Counted from the first letter of the stretch, positions 1-9,641 are shown. The stretch: DNA of 56,087 bases from an uncultured Pelagibacteraceae bacterium (GCA_902633595.1 CACPGV010000002.1:1-56087); one strand, 5' to 3'. Numbers and translations: made by a program. The notes: generated from the letters alone by a model not told the origin.

Positions 1-1295
1 CTTCCTTAACGGAAGATCAAGTAGATACTGGCTTAAAAGAAATACGCTTAGCTTTATTAGAAGCCGATGTAGCGCTGCAAGTAGTAAAAGATTTTATTGA
101 AAATATAAAACCAAAAGCTATTGGCCAGGAAATCATTAAATCAACTTCACCTGGTCAAATGATAGTTAAGATCGTTTATGATGAATTAGTAAACATACTT
201 GGTTCAAAGAATGAGGAGATTAATCTAAAAGCAGTTCCGCCAATTTCTTTATTGTTAGTTGGTTTACAAGGGTCAGGAAAAACAACTTCAGCAGCAAAAT
301 TAGCTAAGTTAATTGAAAAAAATTTTAAAAAAAAAGTTATGCTTGTGAGCTTAGATGTTTACAGACCTGCTGCTCAAGAACAATTAAAATTATTAGCAGA
401 AAAAAATAATATACAAAATTTACCAATCATTGAAAAACAGCAGCCGATCGATATCACTAAAAGAGCACTTAACGCTGCAAATTTAAGTGGTTCAGACGTT
501 ATAATTTTTGATACCGCTGGCCGAACACAAATAGATTTACCAATGATGTCTGAAATTAAACAAATAAAAGATTTAACAAACCCTGCTGAAACTATTTTAG
601 TAGCAGACTCTTTAACTGGTCAAATAGCTGTAAACGTTGCAAAAGAATTTGATACGGCAGTCAACCTTTCATCAATTATTTTGACTAGAGTAGATGGAGA
701 TGCACGAGGTGGAGCTGCATTAAGCATGAAACATGTTACCGGCAAACCAATAAAATATATTGGAGTTGGAGAAAAAGTTTCTGACTTAGAAATGTTTCAC
801 CCAGATAGACTTGCAAATAGAATTCTCGGAATGGGTGATGTGGTAACGCTTGTCGAAAAAGCAGCACAAGATTTAAGCGAAGAAAAAATTAAAGAAACTG
901 AGGAAGAACTTAAACAAGGTATTTTTACAATGGACTCTTATCTTTCTCAATTAAGACAAATGAAAAAAATGGGAGGCATGGAAGGAGTTATGTCTATGTT
1001 ACCTGGTGTAAATAAAATGAAAGCTAAAATGGATCAAGCCAATATAGATGAAAGAATGCTTATTGAAAATGAGGCTATAATTTTATCTATGACAAAAAAC
1101 GAAAAGGAAAATCCAAAAATCATTAGTGGTTCTAGAAGAAAAAGAATTTCCCAAGGCGCTGGAGTAGATGTTTCCAAAATAAATAAGTTACTAAAACAAT
1201 TTAAAATGATGTCAGATATGATGAAAAAGATGTCACAAGGAAAAAAAATTCCATCTGGAATGATCCCGGATGAAATGCTCAATAAACTAAAATGA
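1..1295 (+). CDS. ffh: Signal recognition particle GTPase Ffh (5' truncated by window edge)
   Basis: This is the GTPase of the signal recognition particle, which binds 4.5S RNA and signal peptides and targets ribosomes to the membrane through FtsY. The reading frame is open from base 3, and residues encoded before the first ATG (159) still read as the Ffh N domain, so the start lies outside the window. Visible are the P-loop GLQGSGKTT, DTAGR, TRVDGDARGG and a methionine-rich M domain with the RNA-binding segment RRKRISQGAGVDVSKINKLL. The M domain is complete to the stop. It heads the run ffh-rpsP-trmD-rplS, and its receptor ftsY lies about 8 kb downstream on the same strand. Confidence 0.97.
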   Translation, partial: SLTEDQVDTGLKEIRLALLEADVALQVVKDFIENIKPKAIGQEIIKSTSPGQMIVKIVYDELVNILGSKNEEINLKAVPPISLLLVGLQGSGKTTSAAKLAKLIEKNFKKKVMLVSLDVYRPAAQEQLKLLAEKNNIQNLPIIEKQQPIDITKRALNAANLSGSDVIIFDTAGRTQIDLPMMSEIKQIKDLTNPAETILVADSLTGQIAVNVAKEFDTAVNLSSIILTRVDGDARGGAALSMKHVTGKPIKYIGVGEKVSDLEMFHPDRLANRILGMGDVVTLVEKAAQDLSEEKIKETEEELKQGIFTMDSYLSQLRQMKKMGGMEGVMSMLPGVNKMKAKMDQANIDERMLIENEAIILSMTKNEKENPKIISGSRRKRISQGAGVDVSKINKLLKQFKMMSDMMKKMSQGKKIPSGMIPDEMLNKLK

Positions 1296-1305
1296 AAGGT
1301 AAAAC

Positions 1306-1845
1306 ATGTTAAGAATAAGACTATCAATGGGAGGAGTAAGGAAAAGACCAATATATAAAATAGTTATCGCTGATGGAAGATATCCACGAGACGGTAAATT
1401 TATTGAAAAAATTGGTTCTTACAATCCATTACTTCCAAAAGATAAAAAGGAAAGAATAAAAATAGAAGCTGAGAGAGTAAAATATTGGATGAGCAAAGGT
1501 GCTCAACCAACTCTTAGAGTTTCTAGACTTTTAGGTGAACTCCAAATAATGCCAATGCCGAAGCCGGGTAATAATCCTCAAAAAGCTATTCCTAAAAAAG
1601 ATAGAAAGAAAAGTGCAGAAGAAAGTAAAGAAGCACCCAAAACAGATGTCAAAAAAGAAGAGCCTAAAGCTGAAGCTAAAAATGAAGAACCAAAAGCCGA
1701 AACTAAAAAGGAAGAGCCAAAAAAGGAACAACCTAAAGTCGAAGCTAAAAAGGAAGAGCCAAAAAAGGAACAACCTAAAGTCGAAGCTAAAAAGGAAGAA
1801 CCAAAAGCCGAAGCTAAAAAGGAAGAACCAAAAGATAAAAAATAA
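1306..1845 (+). CDS. rpsP: 30S ribosomal protein S16 with long repetitive K/E/P tail
   Basis: This is the small-subunit ribosomal protein S16. Residues 1 to about 85 are a normal S16 (MLRIRLSMGGVRKRPIYKIV, DGRYPRDGKFIEKIGSYNP). The remaining roughly 95 residues are a low-complexity tail of K, E, P and A built from KKEEPK and KKEQPKVEA units. S16 is usually 80-90 residues, and alphaproteobacterial versions often have shorter charged tails, so 179 is long. The start is ATG 10 bases after ffh. trmD follows after 11 bases, so the rimM gene that sits here in many bacteria is absent. The tail contains an exact tandem DNA repeat (1703-1786) and is likely variable between strains. Confidence 0.96.
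   Translation: MLRIRLSMGGVRKRPIYKIVIADGRYPRDGKFIEKIGSYNPLLPKDKKERIKIEAERVKYWMSKGAQPTLRVSRLLGELQIMPMPKPGNNPQKAIPKKDRKKSAEESKEAPKTDVKKEEPKAEAKNEEPKAETKKEEPKKEQPKVEAKKEEPKKEQPKVEAKKEEPKAEAKKEEPKDKK
1703..1786 (+). repeat. Two exact tandem copies of a 42-bp unit inside rpsP
   Basis: Bases 1703-1744 and 1745-1786 are identical 42-base units, each encoding 14 residues of the S16 tail (KKEEPKKEQPKVEA register). A degraded third unit follows to about base 1840. The unit length is a multiple of three, so copy-number changes keep the frame. Confidence 0.9.
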
Positions 1846-1856
1846 GGTTTTAAAAA

Positions 1857-2549
1857 ATGCTCGAAGTACAAATATTTACTTTGTATCCGGATTTATATCC
1901 TGGGCTTTTAGATGTAGGTATATATAAAAAAGCTAAGGAACAACAAAAGTGGAGTCTCAAAATTATAGATATTAGAGACTATGCTTTTGATAATAATCGG
2001 ACAGTTGATGACACTCCTTTTGGTGGTGGAAGCGGTATGTTATTAAAACCAGATGTTGTAGCACTTGCTTTAGATAAAAACATTAAATCAAAAGAAAAAA
2101 TAATTTATTTATCTCCTAAAGGAAAAAGATTAGATCAAAACAAGGTAAAGATTCTTAGTAAACTAAAAAAAATAAATATATTATGTGGCCATTTTGAAGG
2201 TGTAGATCAAAGACTTTTAGAGACACGAAATATTGAAGAATACAGCATTGGAGATTTTATTTTATCAGGGGGTGAGAGTGCATCATTTGTATTTGTAGAC
2301 GCCATGGTAAGACTATTGCCAGGTGTTTTAGGAAATATTAACTCTATCAAAGAAGAAAGTTTTGAGAATAATCTTTTGGAGTACCCTCAATACACTAAAC
2401 CAAGAGATTGGGAGGGTAAAAAAGTACCAGAAGTCTTATTTTCCGGTGATCATGCTAAAATTAAGGGGTGGCGTTTATCTCAATCTGAGGCTATAACACG
2501 TCGCCAGAGACCCGATCTTTGGAAAAAATATTTAGATAAGAAAAAATGA
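1857..2549 (+). CDS. trmD: tRNA (guanine-N1)-methyltransferase TrmD
   Basis: SPOUT-family methyltransferase that makes m1G37 in tRNAs and so prevents +1 frameshifting. At 230 residues it is the normal length. Motifs seen are [11 protein letters not shown] at the N terminus, [13 protein letters not shown], and the knotted SAM-binding region with [14 protein letters not shown]. The C terminus ([15 protein letters not shown]) is also typical. It overlaps the rplS start by 4 bases (ATGA), which indicates translational coupling in the rpsP-trmD-rplS operon. Confidence 0.97.
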   Translation: MLEVQIFTLYPDLYPGLLDVGIYKKAKEQQKWSLKIIDIRDYAFDNNRTVDDTPFGGGSGMLLKPDVVALALDKNIKSKEKIIYLSPKGKRLDQNKVKILSKLKKINILCGHFEGVDQRLLETRNIEEYSIGDFILSGGESASFVFVDAMVRLLPGVLGNINSIKEESFENNLLEYPQYTKPRDWEGKKVPEVLFSGDHAKIKGWRLSQSEAITRRQRPDLWKKYLDKKK

Positions 2550-3052
2550 AAAACATTGAAGACATAAATAAAGCAGCAATTCAAAAAATCACTGCTAACA
2601 AGAAAATCACAGATTTTTCTCCAGGAGACACCATTAAAGTTGGAGTAAAGATTGTCGAAGGTAAGAGAGAACGAATTCAATACTTCGAAGGTGTTTGTAT
2701 TGCAAAAAAAAATAGAGATTTAAACTCGTCTTTTACCGTAAGAAAAATATCTTTTGGAGAAGGAGTAGAAAGAACTTTTGCTTTATATAGTCCAAATGTA
2801 GACACGATTAAGGTAATAAGATCAGGAAAAGTTAGAAGAGCTAAACTTTATTATCTTAGAGATAGAAAAGGAAAATCAGCTCGAATTGCTGAAAAGATTA
2901 AGAAAAAAATTGGTGTGGACGTATCCGTTAAGCCTGAGGAAACAAAAAAGATTGTTGAACCTGTTAAAGCTGAAGAAAGTTCTGAAGATAAAAAAAAAGA
3001 AGCTTCGTCTGAAGAAGTAAAAGTCGAAAAATCAACAAACGAAAAAAAATAA
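2546..3052 (+). CDS. rplS: 50S ribosomal protein L19 with charged C-terminal extension
   Basis: Large-subunit protein L19, located at the 30S/50S interface. Residues 1 to about 120 match the family ([50 protein letters not shown]). A tail of about 45 residues rich in K, E and S follows. L19 is usually about 115-130 residues, so the 168-residue length comes from this tail, paralleling the tail on S16 in the same operon. The start codon overlaps the trmD stop. Confidence 0.97.
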   Translation: MKNIEDINKAAIQKITANKKITDFSPGDTIKVGVKIVEGKRERIQYFEGVCIAKKNRDLNSSFTVRKISFGEGVERTFALYSPNVDTIKVIRSGKVRRAKLYYLRDRKGKSARIAEKIKKKIGVDVSVKPEETKKIVEPVKAEESSEDKKKEASSEEVKVEKSTNEKK

Positions 3053-3061
3053 AAATTTTTA

Positions 3062-4459
3062 ATGTCAAAAACACTATATGATAAGATATGGGAGAACCAT
3101 CTTGTTAACGAACAAGAGGATGGAACTTGTTTAATTTATGTCGACCGTCATTTGGTACATGAGGTTACAAGCCCCCAAGCTTTTGAGGGTTTAAGGTTAA
3201 ATAATAGAAAAGTAAGAAGACCAGAGTTAACCCTAGCAGTGCCAGATCATAATGTTCCAACTACTGACCGTTCAAAAGGAATAGATGACGAACAATCAAG
3301 AATTCAAGTTGAAACTTTAAGAAATAATTGTAAAGAATTTGGCGTAAAACTTTTTGACGTAAACGATAAAAGACAAGGCATAGTACACATTATCGGTCCA
3401 GAGCAAGGATTTACTCAACCAGGTACAGTAATAGTTTGTGGTGATAGTCATACAGCTACTCACGGTGCCTTTGGAGCTTTAGCATTTGGAATAGGAACTT
3501 CAGAGGTAGAACATGTTTTGGCCACTCAAACTTTAATTCAAAAAAAATCAAAAAATTTAAGAATAAATGTTACTGGATCATTACCAAAAGGTGTTACGGC
3601 AAAAGATGTAATTTTAAAGATAATCGGAACAATAGGAACTGCCGGCGGGACAGGTTACGTGATTGAATTTGCTGGAGAAGTAATTAAAGGTTTAAGCATG
3701 GAAGAGAGGATGACCGTTTGTAATATGACAATTGAAGCTGGCGCAAGAGCAGGTTTAATTGCACCAGACGAAAAAACTTTCGAGTATTTAAAAGGAAAAA
3801 AAATGTCTCCAAAAGGAGAAACTTGGAATAAAGCAGTTAACTTTATGAAGTCCTTGTATTCTGACGATGGCTGCAAGTTTGACAAAGAAATAAATATTGA
3901 TGGGAGTGAAATTGAGCCATTAGTCACTTGGGGAACTTCGCCACAAGATGTTTCTCCAATTACAGGTTTTGTGCCAGATCCTGAAAAAGAAAAAAATGCA
4001 GATAGAAAAATGGCAATGAAAAGGTCACTAGAGTATATGGGTTTAGAGGCTAATACAAAAATCTCTGAGATTAAAATTGATAAAATATTCATTGGAAGTT
4101 GTACTAATGGAAGAATTGAAGATTTAAGAGTTGCGGCAGAACTTTTAAAGGGTAAGAAAGTTGCTGGAAATGTGAGCGCTATGGTAGTACCCGGTTCGGG
4201 ACTAGTGAAAGCACAAGCTGAGGAAGAGGGGTTAGATAAAATTTTTATCAATGCGGGTTTTGAATGGAGAGAGCCAGGATGCTCTATGTGTTTAGGCATG
4301 AATCCTGATCAACTAAAACCCAAAGAAAGATGCGCTTCAACATCAAACAGAAATTTCGAGGGCAGACAAGGAAGAGGAGGAAGAACTCATCTAGTCAGTC
4401 CGGGTATGGCTATCGCAGCTGCGGTAACTGGTTGTTTAACCGATGTAAGAAAGATTTAA
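3062..4459 (+). CDS. leuC: 3-isopropylmalate dehydratase large subunit LeuC
   Basis: Aconitase-family large subunit that isomerises 2-isopropylmalate to 3-isopropylmalate in leucine biosynthesis. It carries the 4Fe-4S cluster: Cys347 lies in GSCTNGR, and Cys407 and Cys410 lie in CSMC. At 465 residues it has the normal length. It starts 9 bases after rplS, and the leuD ATG follows its stop by 2 bases. The leucine genes therefore sit directly behind a ribosomal-protein operon and probably share its transcript. Confidence 0.97.
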   Translation: MSKTLYDKIWENHLVNEQEDGTCLIYVDRHLVHEVTSPQAFEGLRLNNRKVRRPELTLAVPDHNVPTTDRSKGIDDEQSRIQVETLRNNCKEFGVKLFDVNDKRQGIVHIIGPEQGFTQPGTVIVCGDSHTATHGAFGALAFGIGTSEVEHVLATQTLIQKKSKNLRINVTGSLPKGVTAKDVILKIIGTIGTAGGTGYVIEFAGEVIKGLSMEERMTVCNMTIEAGARAGLIAPDEKTFEYLKGKKMSPKGETWNKAVNFMKSLYSDDGCKFDKEINIDGSEIEPLVTWGTSPQDVSPITGFVPDPEKEKNADRKMAMKRSLEYMGLEANTKISEIKIDKIFIGSCTNGRIEDLRVAAELLKGKKVAGNVSAMVVPGSGLVKAQAEEEGLDKIFINAGFEWREPGCSMCLGMNPDQLKPKERCASTSNRNFEGRQGRGGRTHLVSPGMAIAAAVTGCLTDVRKI

Positions 4460-4461
4460 CA

Positions 4462-5070
4462 ATGGAAAAATTTACAGAATTAAAGTCTATTCCATCATAT
4501 TTATCTTTACAAAATATTGATACAGATATGATTATTCCAAAACAATTTCTTAAAACAATAAAAAGAACCGGTTTAGGAAAAAGTCTATTTTATGAAATGA
4601 GATATGATGAAAATGGAAAAATTAATGGAGAATTTATCTTAAACAGAGATCCCTATAATAAATCTAGAATACTTATAGCTGGTAAAAATTTTGGCTGCGG
4701 TTCCTCAAGAGAGCACGCTCCATGGGCTTTATCAGACTTTGGAATTAAATGTATTATAAGCTCAAGTTTTGCCGACATATTTTATAATAACTGTTTTAAA
4801 AATGGTATTTTGCCAATTAAAATTGATGAACAGATAGCCATTGAATTATCAGAATACTCTAAACGAAAAGAAGAAATAGAAATAAATTTACAAAATCAAG
4901 AAATTAAGTTTGGAAATAAAATTCAAAAGTTTGAAATAGACCAGTTTAAAAAAAAATGTTTAATCGAAGGATTAGATGATATTGCCTTATCGATGGAAAA
5001 AATAAGTAAAATTGATAATTTTGAAAAAAAACTAACCTCTGAAAGACCTTGGTTGCTAATTAATGATTAA
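4462..5070 (+). CDS. leuD: 3-isopropylmalate dehydratase small subunit LeuD
   Basis: Swivel-domain partner of LeuC. The frame is open from 4330 inside leuC, but homology begins at the ATG at 4462 ([20 protein letters not shown]), which gives 202 residues, the usual size. Family motifs are [14 protein letters not shown] and [17 protein letters not shown]. The gene overlaps leuB by 8 bases, which supports coupled translation of leuC-leuD-leuB. Confidence 0.96.
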   Translation: MEKFTELKSIPSYLSLQNIDTDMIIPKQFLKTIKRTGLGKSLFYEMRYDENGKINGEFILNRDPYNKSRILIAGKNFGCGSSREHAPWALSDFGIKCIISSSFADIFYNNCFKNGILPIKIDEQIAIELSEYSKRKEEIEINLQNQEIKFGNKIQKFEIDQFKKKCLIEGLDDIALSMEKISKIDNFEKKLTSERPWLLIND

Positions 5071-6169
5071 AGTAAAAGATAGAAAACTTTTACTTCTTCC
5101 AGGAGACGGAATAGGGCCAGAGGTAATGCGTGAAGTAAAAAAAATTATTGAATGGTTTAACAAAAATAAATCTTTAGATTTCAAGATCGAAGAGGATTTA
5201 GTTGGAGGGGCTTCTTACGATAAACATAAAAACCCCATTACTGATGAAGTTTTTTATAAAGCTCTAGAAAGTGAAGCTGTTATTTTAGGTGCTGTTGGAG
5301 GACCAAAATATGATAATTTAGAATTTTCTAAAAGACCAGAAAGAGCTCTTCTTAAGCTAAGAAAAGAACTAAAATTATTTGCTAATTTACGTCCTGCGAT
5401 ATGTTTTCAACAATTAGTTGAGGCTTCTTCGCTTAAACCAGAAATAATATCTGGTTTAGATATCATGATTGTAAGAGAGTTAACCGGAGGGATTTATTTT
5501 GGTGAACCACGAGGAATTGAGCCAATTGAAAATAATGAACGTAAAGGAATAAACACTCATACCTACACAACAAGTGAAATTCAAAGAGTTGCAAGAGTTG
5601 CTTTTGATTTGGCTAAAAAAAGAAAAAATAAAGTAACATCTTGTGAAAAATCAAATGTAATGGAAGCAGGAGTATTATGGAGAGAAGAAGTTCAATTACT
5701 GAAAGACAAAGAGTATTCAAAAATTGAATTAAGTCATATGCTTGCAGATAACTGCGCAATGCAACTATTAAGGAATCCAAAGCAATTTGATGTAATTGTT
5801 ACTGATAATTTATTTGGAGATATTCTGTCAGACGAGGCCGCTATGTTAACTGGCTCCTTGGGTCTATTACCATCAGCCTCACTCGGTGCAAAAGATAAAA
5901 ATGGCAAAATCAGATCAATGTATGAACCCGTACATGGTTCAGCACCAGATATTGCTGGAAAAAATATAGCTAATCCAATAGCAACAATTTTAAGTTTGGC
6001 TATGGCTTTAAAATATTCTCTTGATTTGGATAAAGAGGCAAATCAACTTGAGAAAGCAGTTCAAAGTGTTTTAGACGATGGTTTGAGAACAAAAGACATT
6101 ATGTCCAAAAATATGAAAGAGGTTAACACTTCTGAGATGGGTAATGCAATTATAGCAAAATTAAAATAA
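5063..6169 (+). CDS. leuB: 3-isopropylmalate dehydrogenase LeuB
   Basis: NAD-dependent oxidative decarboxylase that makes 2-oxoisocaproate, the last precursor of leucine. The 368 residues contain [13 protein letters not shown] at the N terminus, the arginine-containing substrate region ([20 protein letters not shown]), [25 protein letters not shown] and [13 protein letters not shown]. All are intact. The start overlaps the leuD end, and asd follows after 10 bases. Confidence 0.97.
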   Translation: MIKVKDRKLLLLPGDGIGPEVMREVKKIIEWFNKNKSLDFKIEEDLVGGASYDKHKNPITDEVFYKALESEAVILGAVGGPKYDNLEFSKRPERALLKLRKELKLFANLRPAICFQQLVEASSLKPEIISGLDIMIVRELTGGIYFGEPRGIEPIENNERKGINTHTYTTSEIQRVARVAFDLAKKRKNKVTSCEKSNVMEAGVLWREEVQLLKDKEYSKIELSHMLADNCAMQLLRNPKQFDVIVTDNLFGDILSDEAAMLTGSLGLLPSASLGAKDKNGKIRSMYEPVHGSAPDIAGKNIANPIATILSLAMALKYSLDLDKEANQLEKAVQSVLDDGLRTKDIMSKNMKEVNTSEMGNAIIAKLK

Positions 6170-6179
6170 ACTAATCTTT

Positions 6180-7172
6180 ATGAATTTTGCAATAATTGGG
6201 GCATCTGGAAACGTTGGAAGAAAAACTATTGAAATTTTAGAGAAGTCTAAAATTCCATTTCAAGAGTTATTTTTGGTTGCGTCTAAAAAAAGTGCTGGAA
6301 AAAAAATTAGATTTAGAAAAAAAGAAATTGTAATAGAGAATTTAGAAAATTATGATTTTTCAAAGGCGCAAATTACTTTTTTTGCAGCAGGAAGCCAAAT
6401 AGCCAAAGAGTGGGCGTTTAAAGCTGCTGAAAAAACTATTGTTATTGATAATTCCAGTTACTTTAGAATGCAAAAAGAAGTTCCTCTAGTGGTTCCCGAG
6501 GTTAATGCTGACGAGTTAGATAAACATAAAAATATTATTTCAAACCCCAATTGTTCAACAATGCAGATGGTTCTCGCGCTTAAACCTCTTCATGACGAGT
6601 ATAAAATTAATAGAGTTGTAGTATCAACCTACCAAGCTGTGTCAGGTGCGGGAAAAGCTCCTATGGATGAACTTTTTGATCAAACAAAAGATTTTTTGAA
6701 TAAAAAAGAAATAAATTCACAAAATTTCACTAAACAGATTGCTTTCAACTTAATTCCTCATATCGATGTCTTTGATAAAGATGGATATACTAAAGAAGAA
6801 TTAAAAATGACTAATGAAACCAAAAAAATATTAGATGAAGATATCAATGTTACGGCAACATGTGTTAGGGTCCCCGTTAAAACTGGACACTCAGAGTCCA
6901 TTAATATTGAATTTGATAATCTTTATGATTTTGAAAATATTATTAAACTTTTAAATAATGCTCCTGGATGTAAAGTTTTGGACGAAAGAAAAGATGGAGG
7001 CTATATGACCCCAATTGAAGCCGAAGGAGATCATACAACCTACATTTCAAGAATTAGAAAAGATAATTCCAATGTTAAAGCAATAAATATTTGGGTTGTA
7101 TCTGATAACTTATTAAAAGGCGCTGCTTTAAATAGTGTACAAATTGCAGAGCATTTAGTGAAAAAACTATAA
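6180..7172 (+). CDS. asd: Aspartate-semialdehyde dehydrogenase
   Basis: Reduces aspartyl phosphate to aspartate semialdehyde, the branch point to lysine/DAP, threonine and methionine. The N-terminal nucleotide-binding motif (IIGASGNVGRKT) is present, as are the catalytic cysteine in SNPNCSTMQM and the GHSES segment. The 330 residues are full length. dapF, which acts later in the DAP branch, lies 1.6 kb downstream on the same strand. Confidence 0.96.
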   Translation: MNFAIIGASGNVGRKTIEILEKSKIPFQELFLVASKKSAGKKIRFRKKEIVIENLENYDFSKAQITFFAAGSQIAKEWAFKAAEKTIVIDNSSYFRMQKEVPLVVPEVNADELDKHKNIISNPNCSTMQMVLALKPLHDEYKINRVVVSTYQAVSGAGKAPMDELFDQTKDFLNKKEINSQNFTKQIAFNLIPHIDVFDKDGYTKEELKMTNETKKILDEDINVTATCVRVPVKTGHSESINIEFDNLYDFENIIKLLNNAPGCKVLDERKDGGYMTPIEAEGDHTTYISRIRKDNSNVKAINIWVVSDNLLKGAALNSVQIAEHLVKKL

Positions 7173-7192
7173 GTTTAGTTTATAAAATATTC

Positions 7193-7579
7193 ATGCAAGA
7201 AAAAAATAATCCTTTAAGTCCTCATCTTCAAATTTATAAGTGGCAGATATCCTCTTTGCTTTCTATTACTCACAGGATAGTTGGAGTTGTAAATATATTA
7301 GCGATAACAATAATTTGTTTTTTAAGTTTATCGTTGCTACTTGGCGCAGAAAATTACGAGATTATTCATAATTTCTTTAAAAGTTTCCTTGGGAAATTCA
7401 TAGTAGTAAGCATTTGTTGGACATTCAGCTTTCATATTTTAAATGAATTAAGACACTTACTCTGGGATCTTGGATATGGTTTTGATTTAAAAGTTGCAAG
7501 GATAACAGGTGTAATAGCTTTGATAGGATCATTTATCCTTACAATTTTATTTTATCTAATAGGAAAAAATATTTTTTAA
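7193..7579 (+). CDS. sdhC: Succinate dehydrogenase cytochrome b subunit SdhC
   Basis: Membrane anchor of respiratory complex II. The N-terminal signature SPHLQIYKWQ and the SITHRIVG segment, which carries the heme/quinone-site histidine environment, are clear. Three membrane helices are visible, and the His in SFHILNELRHLLWD is a likely heme ligand. The 128 residues are the normal size. sdhD follows after one base. Confidence 0.95.
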   Translation: MQEKNNPLSPHLQIYKWQISSLLSITHRIVGVVNILAITIICFLSLSLLLGAENYEIIHNFFKSFLGKFIVVSICWTFSFHILNELRHLLWDLGYGFDLKVARITGVIALIGSFILTILFYLIGKNIF

Positions 7580-7580
7580 T

Positions 7581-7907
7581 ATGCACGCTTCTACAAAAAA
7601 ATGGTTATTTACAAAAATAAGTTCATTTATTCTTATTCCATTTATGATTTGGTTTATTATGAGTTTTGTCTCTATTTATGAGAATGATTATCAAGAAGTT
7701 GTTTTTTTCTTCACGCAACAACCAACAAAAATTCTATTTCTTATATTTATCGTTTTAGCGTTCTTTTTTTCAGCTTTAACGATTAGCGAGATATTTGAAG
7801 ATTATATAAGGAACGAAAAAACCAAAAATGTCGCAAATAAACTATTAAATATATTTGCTATAGTAATTCCTATATTAACTATTATTGGAATATATAATTT
7901 ATCATAA
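7581..7907 (+). CDS. sdhD: Succinate dehydrogenase membrane anchor SdhD
   Basis: Second membrane anchor of complex II, 108 residues with three predicted helices. Sequence identity signals are weak, as is usual for this subunit, so the call rests on size, topology and position between sdhC and sdhA. The last base of its stop codon is the first base of the sdhA ATG, so translation of the two is probably coupled. Confidence 0.88.
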   Translation: MHASTKKWLFTKISSFILIPFMIWFIMSFVSIYENDYQEVVFFFTQQPTKILFLIFIVLAFFFSALTISEIFEDYIRNEKTKNVANKLLNIFAIVIPILTIIGIYNLS

Positions 7908-8695
7908 TGAGTGCATATAAAATTATAGATCACGAATACGATGTTGTTGTACTAGGCGCAGGTGGGTCTGGTTTGAGAGCAGCTGTAGGTTTATCTGAAG
8001 CTGGTTTAAAAACTGCATGCATATCTAAAGTTTTTCCAACAAGAAGTCATACTTCAGCTGCCCAAGGTGGTATTTCAGCTGCTTTAGGAAACATGGGAGA
8101 AGATGATTGGAGATGGCACATGTACGATACAGTAAAAGGCTCTGACTGGTTAGGCGACCAAGACGCAATAGAATATTTATGTAAAGAAGCGCCCAGAGCA
8201 GTGGTAGAATTAGAAAGATATGGTGTTCCATTTAGTAGAACAGATGACGGAAAAATTTATCAAAGACCTTTTGGAGGAATGACAAAAAATTACGGAAATG
8301 GGACTGCTCAAAGAACATGTGCTGCGGCTGATAGAACTGGTCATGCGATTTTACATACTTTATATGGTCAAGCTTTAAAACATAATACAGAATTTTTTAT
8401 TGAGTATTTTGCATTAGATCTAATTATGAAAAACGGGGAATGCAAAGGTGTTATTGCTTGGAATTTAACAGATGGAACAATTCACAGATTTAGATCTCAC
8501 ATAACAATAATTGCAACAGGAGGTTATGGAAAAGTTTACTACTCCGCAACTTCTGCTCATACCTGTACTGGAGATGGTAATGCTATGGTATTAAGAGCAG
8601 GTTTACCTCTACAGGATATGGAATTTGTTCAGTTTTCAAACATTTTTATAACGTCCAACACCTATCGCACTAGTGGGCGAACCTTCGCTGACTAG
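7907..8695 (+). CDS. sdhA: Succinate dehydrogenase flavoprotein SdhA, truncated at about residue 243
   Basis: Flavoprotein of complex II, normally about 590-600 residues. Here only 262 are encoded. The FAD-binding motif [14 protein letters not shown], the FAD-linking histidine region [11 protein letters not shown] and QDMEFVQF are perfect. After QF (about base 8634) the sequence abruptly stops matching the family, where HPTGIYG is expected. It runs 19 unrelated residues to a stop. The capping-domain remainder, the catalytic arginine and histidine residues, and the whole of sdhB are missing before dapF. As written, the enzyme cannot work. Either a real deletion/insertion or an assembly or amplification chimera is possible. 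Confidence 0.9.
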   Translation: MSAYKIIDHEYDVVVLGAGGSGLRAAVGLSEAGLKTACISKVFPTRSHTSAAQGGISAALGNMGEDDWRWHMYDTVKGSDWLGDQDAIEYLCKEAPRAVVELERYGVPFSRTDDGKIYQRPFGGMTKNYGNGTAQRTCAAADRTGHAILHTLYGQALKHNTEFFIEYFALDLIMKNGECKGVIAWNLTDGTIHRFRSHITIIATGGYGKVYYSATSAHTCTGDGNAMVLRAGLPLQDMEFVQFSNIFITSNTYRTSGRTFAD

Positions 8696-8810
8696 TGTCG
8701 ACACTCTTGTTTTTAAGAGCACCGCAAAAACTTAAGTAATTGCGGAAAGTCCGTGGAAACTACAATTTGGGGTTTTAAAAGTCAATGAATAATTATACTA
8801 ATCTACTATT
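8635..8810 (+). other. Non-coding, hairpin-rich stretch at the sdhA breakpoint
   Basis: This stretch separates the broken sdhA from dapF and I do not recognise it. It holds three consecutive perfect stems. CACTAGT (8668-8674) pairs with ACTAGTG (8691-8697) and encloses GCGA/TCGC (8677-8680 with 8685-8688). CTCTT (8704-8708) pairs with AAGAG (8715-8719). CCGCAA (8722-8727) pairs with TTGCGG (8740-8745). A 12-base palindrome AGTGTCGACACT lies at 8694-8705. The base composition is richer in G+C than its surroundings up to about 8760. Short runs look like RNase P RNA signatures (GGAAAGTCCG at 8744-8753), but in no consistent order. It could be a structured RNA fragment or foreign DNA. Confidence 0.6.
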
Positions 8811-9641
8811 ATGCCTTTGATTAAAGCTTTTAGAATGGACGGTTTAGGTAATAGGTTTATTATTATAGACAGAAGAAAAAATTCAATAAATATACCAAAA
8901 GAAAAAATTGTTCATTTGGGAAATCTAAAATCTTTTCACCGGAACATTAAATTTGACCAAATAATATTTATTGAAAAAGAAATTAATAACACATTTCCAA
9001 TAACCATTTTTAATTCAGATGGTGGTGAAGTAAGTGCGTGTGGAAATGGAAGTAGGTGTGTGGCTTACTTGTTAAGCAAAGATTTAAATAATAAAGAAAT
9101 TAAATTAAAAACAAATAATAGACTACTTAATGCAAAAATTGTTGGGGAGTCCGATGTTCAACTGGAAATGGGGAAACCTGTATTTGAGTGGAATAAGATT
9201 CCATTAAAAGAAAAGTTAGATTACAAAAATATAACTCTAGATATTGATGGTAAAGAATTTACTTATGGATTTAGCCTCAACGTGGGAAACCCTCATATAA
9301 TTTTTTTTGTTAAAGATTGTTTTGAATATGATCTAAAAATATTAGGACCAAAAATAGAGAATCATGAATTATTTCCTGAAAGAACCAATGTTACTTTTGC
9401 TCAAATAGATGACGAAAATAATATTACAGTGAATGTTTGGGAAAGAGGCGCAGGATTAACAAAAGCATGTGGAACAGCTGCTTGTGCTACTGCTGTTGCA
9501 GCATTTATCAAGAAGCTGACTAAAAATGATATCAACATTAAATTCGAAGAAGGAAGTTTAAATATTAAAATAGATGCAGAACTTAATATATTTATGAGAG
9601 GTCCAGTTTCAGAAATAAAACATACTAGCCTTGAAATCTAA
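8811..9641 (+). CDS. dapF: Diaminopimelate epimerase DapF
   Basis: Converts LL- to meso-diaminopimelate for lysine and peptidoglycan. Both catalytic cysteines are visible, in ACGNGSRC and in KACGTAACATA. The 276 residues are full length, starting MPLIKAFRMDGLGN. ftsY starts on the base after its stop. The miaB-like gene often found between dapF and ftsY in other alphaproteobacteria is not present here. Confidence 0.96.
   Translation: MPLIKAFRMDGLGNRFIIIDRRKNSINIPKEKIVHLGNLKSFHRNIKFDQIIFIEKEINNTFPITIFNSDGGEVSACGNGSRCVAYLLSKDLNNKEIKLKTNNRLLNAKIVGESDVQLEMGKPVFEWNKIPLKEKLDYKNITLDIDGKEFTYGFSLNVGNPHIIFFVKDCFEYDLKILGPKIENHELFPERTNVTFAQIDDENNITVNVWERGAGLTKACGTAACATAVAAFIKKLTKNDINIKFEEGSLNIKIDAELNIFMRGPVSEIKHTSLEI

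Noticed and set aside
1531-1927. Several open frames on both strands across the rpsP tail
   Set aside because: They are products of the low-complexity repeat read in other frames and have no homology or ribosome sites of their own.
3655-4299. 214-codon open frame on the minus strand inside leuC
   Set aside because: It lies fully antisense to a clear aconitase-family gene, resembles no family, and is explained by codon bias of leuC.
4330-4461. Upstream extension of leuD into leuC
   Set aside because: It translates leuC sequence in another frame; homology to LeuD begins at the ATG at 4462.
8700-8770. Calling an RNase P RNA gene from GGAAAGTCCG and TAAGAGC-ACCGC
   Set aside because: The words occur in the wrong order, the partner strand of helix P4 is absent, and the stretch is far too short for the RNA.
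8640-8815. Interpretation as an insertion sequence interrupting sdhA
   Set aside because: No transposase, no terminal inverted repeats, no target duplication, and the sdhA 3' part does not resume on the other side.
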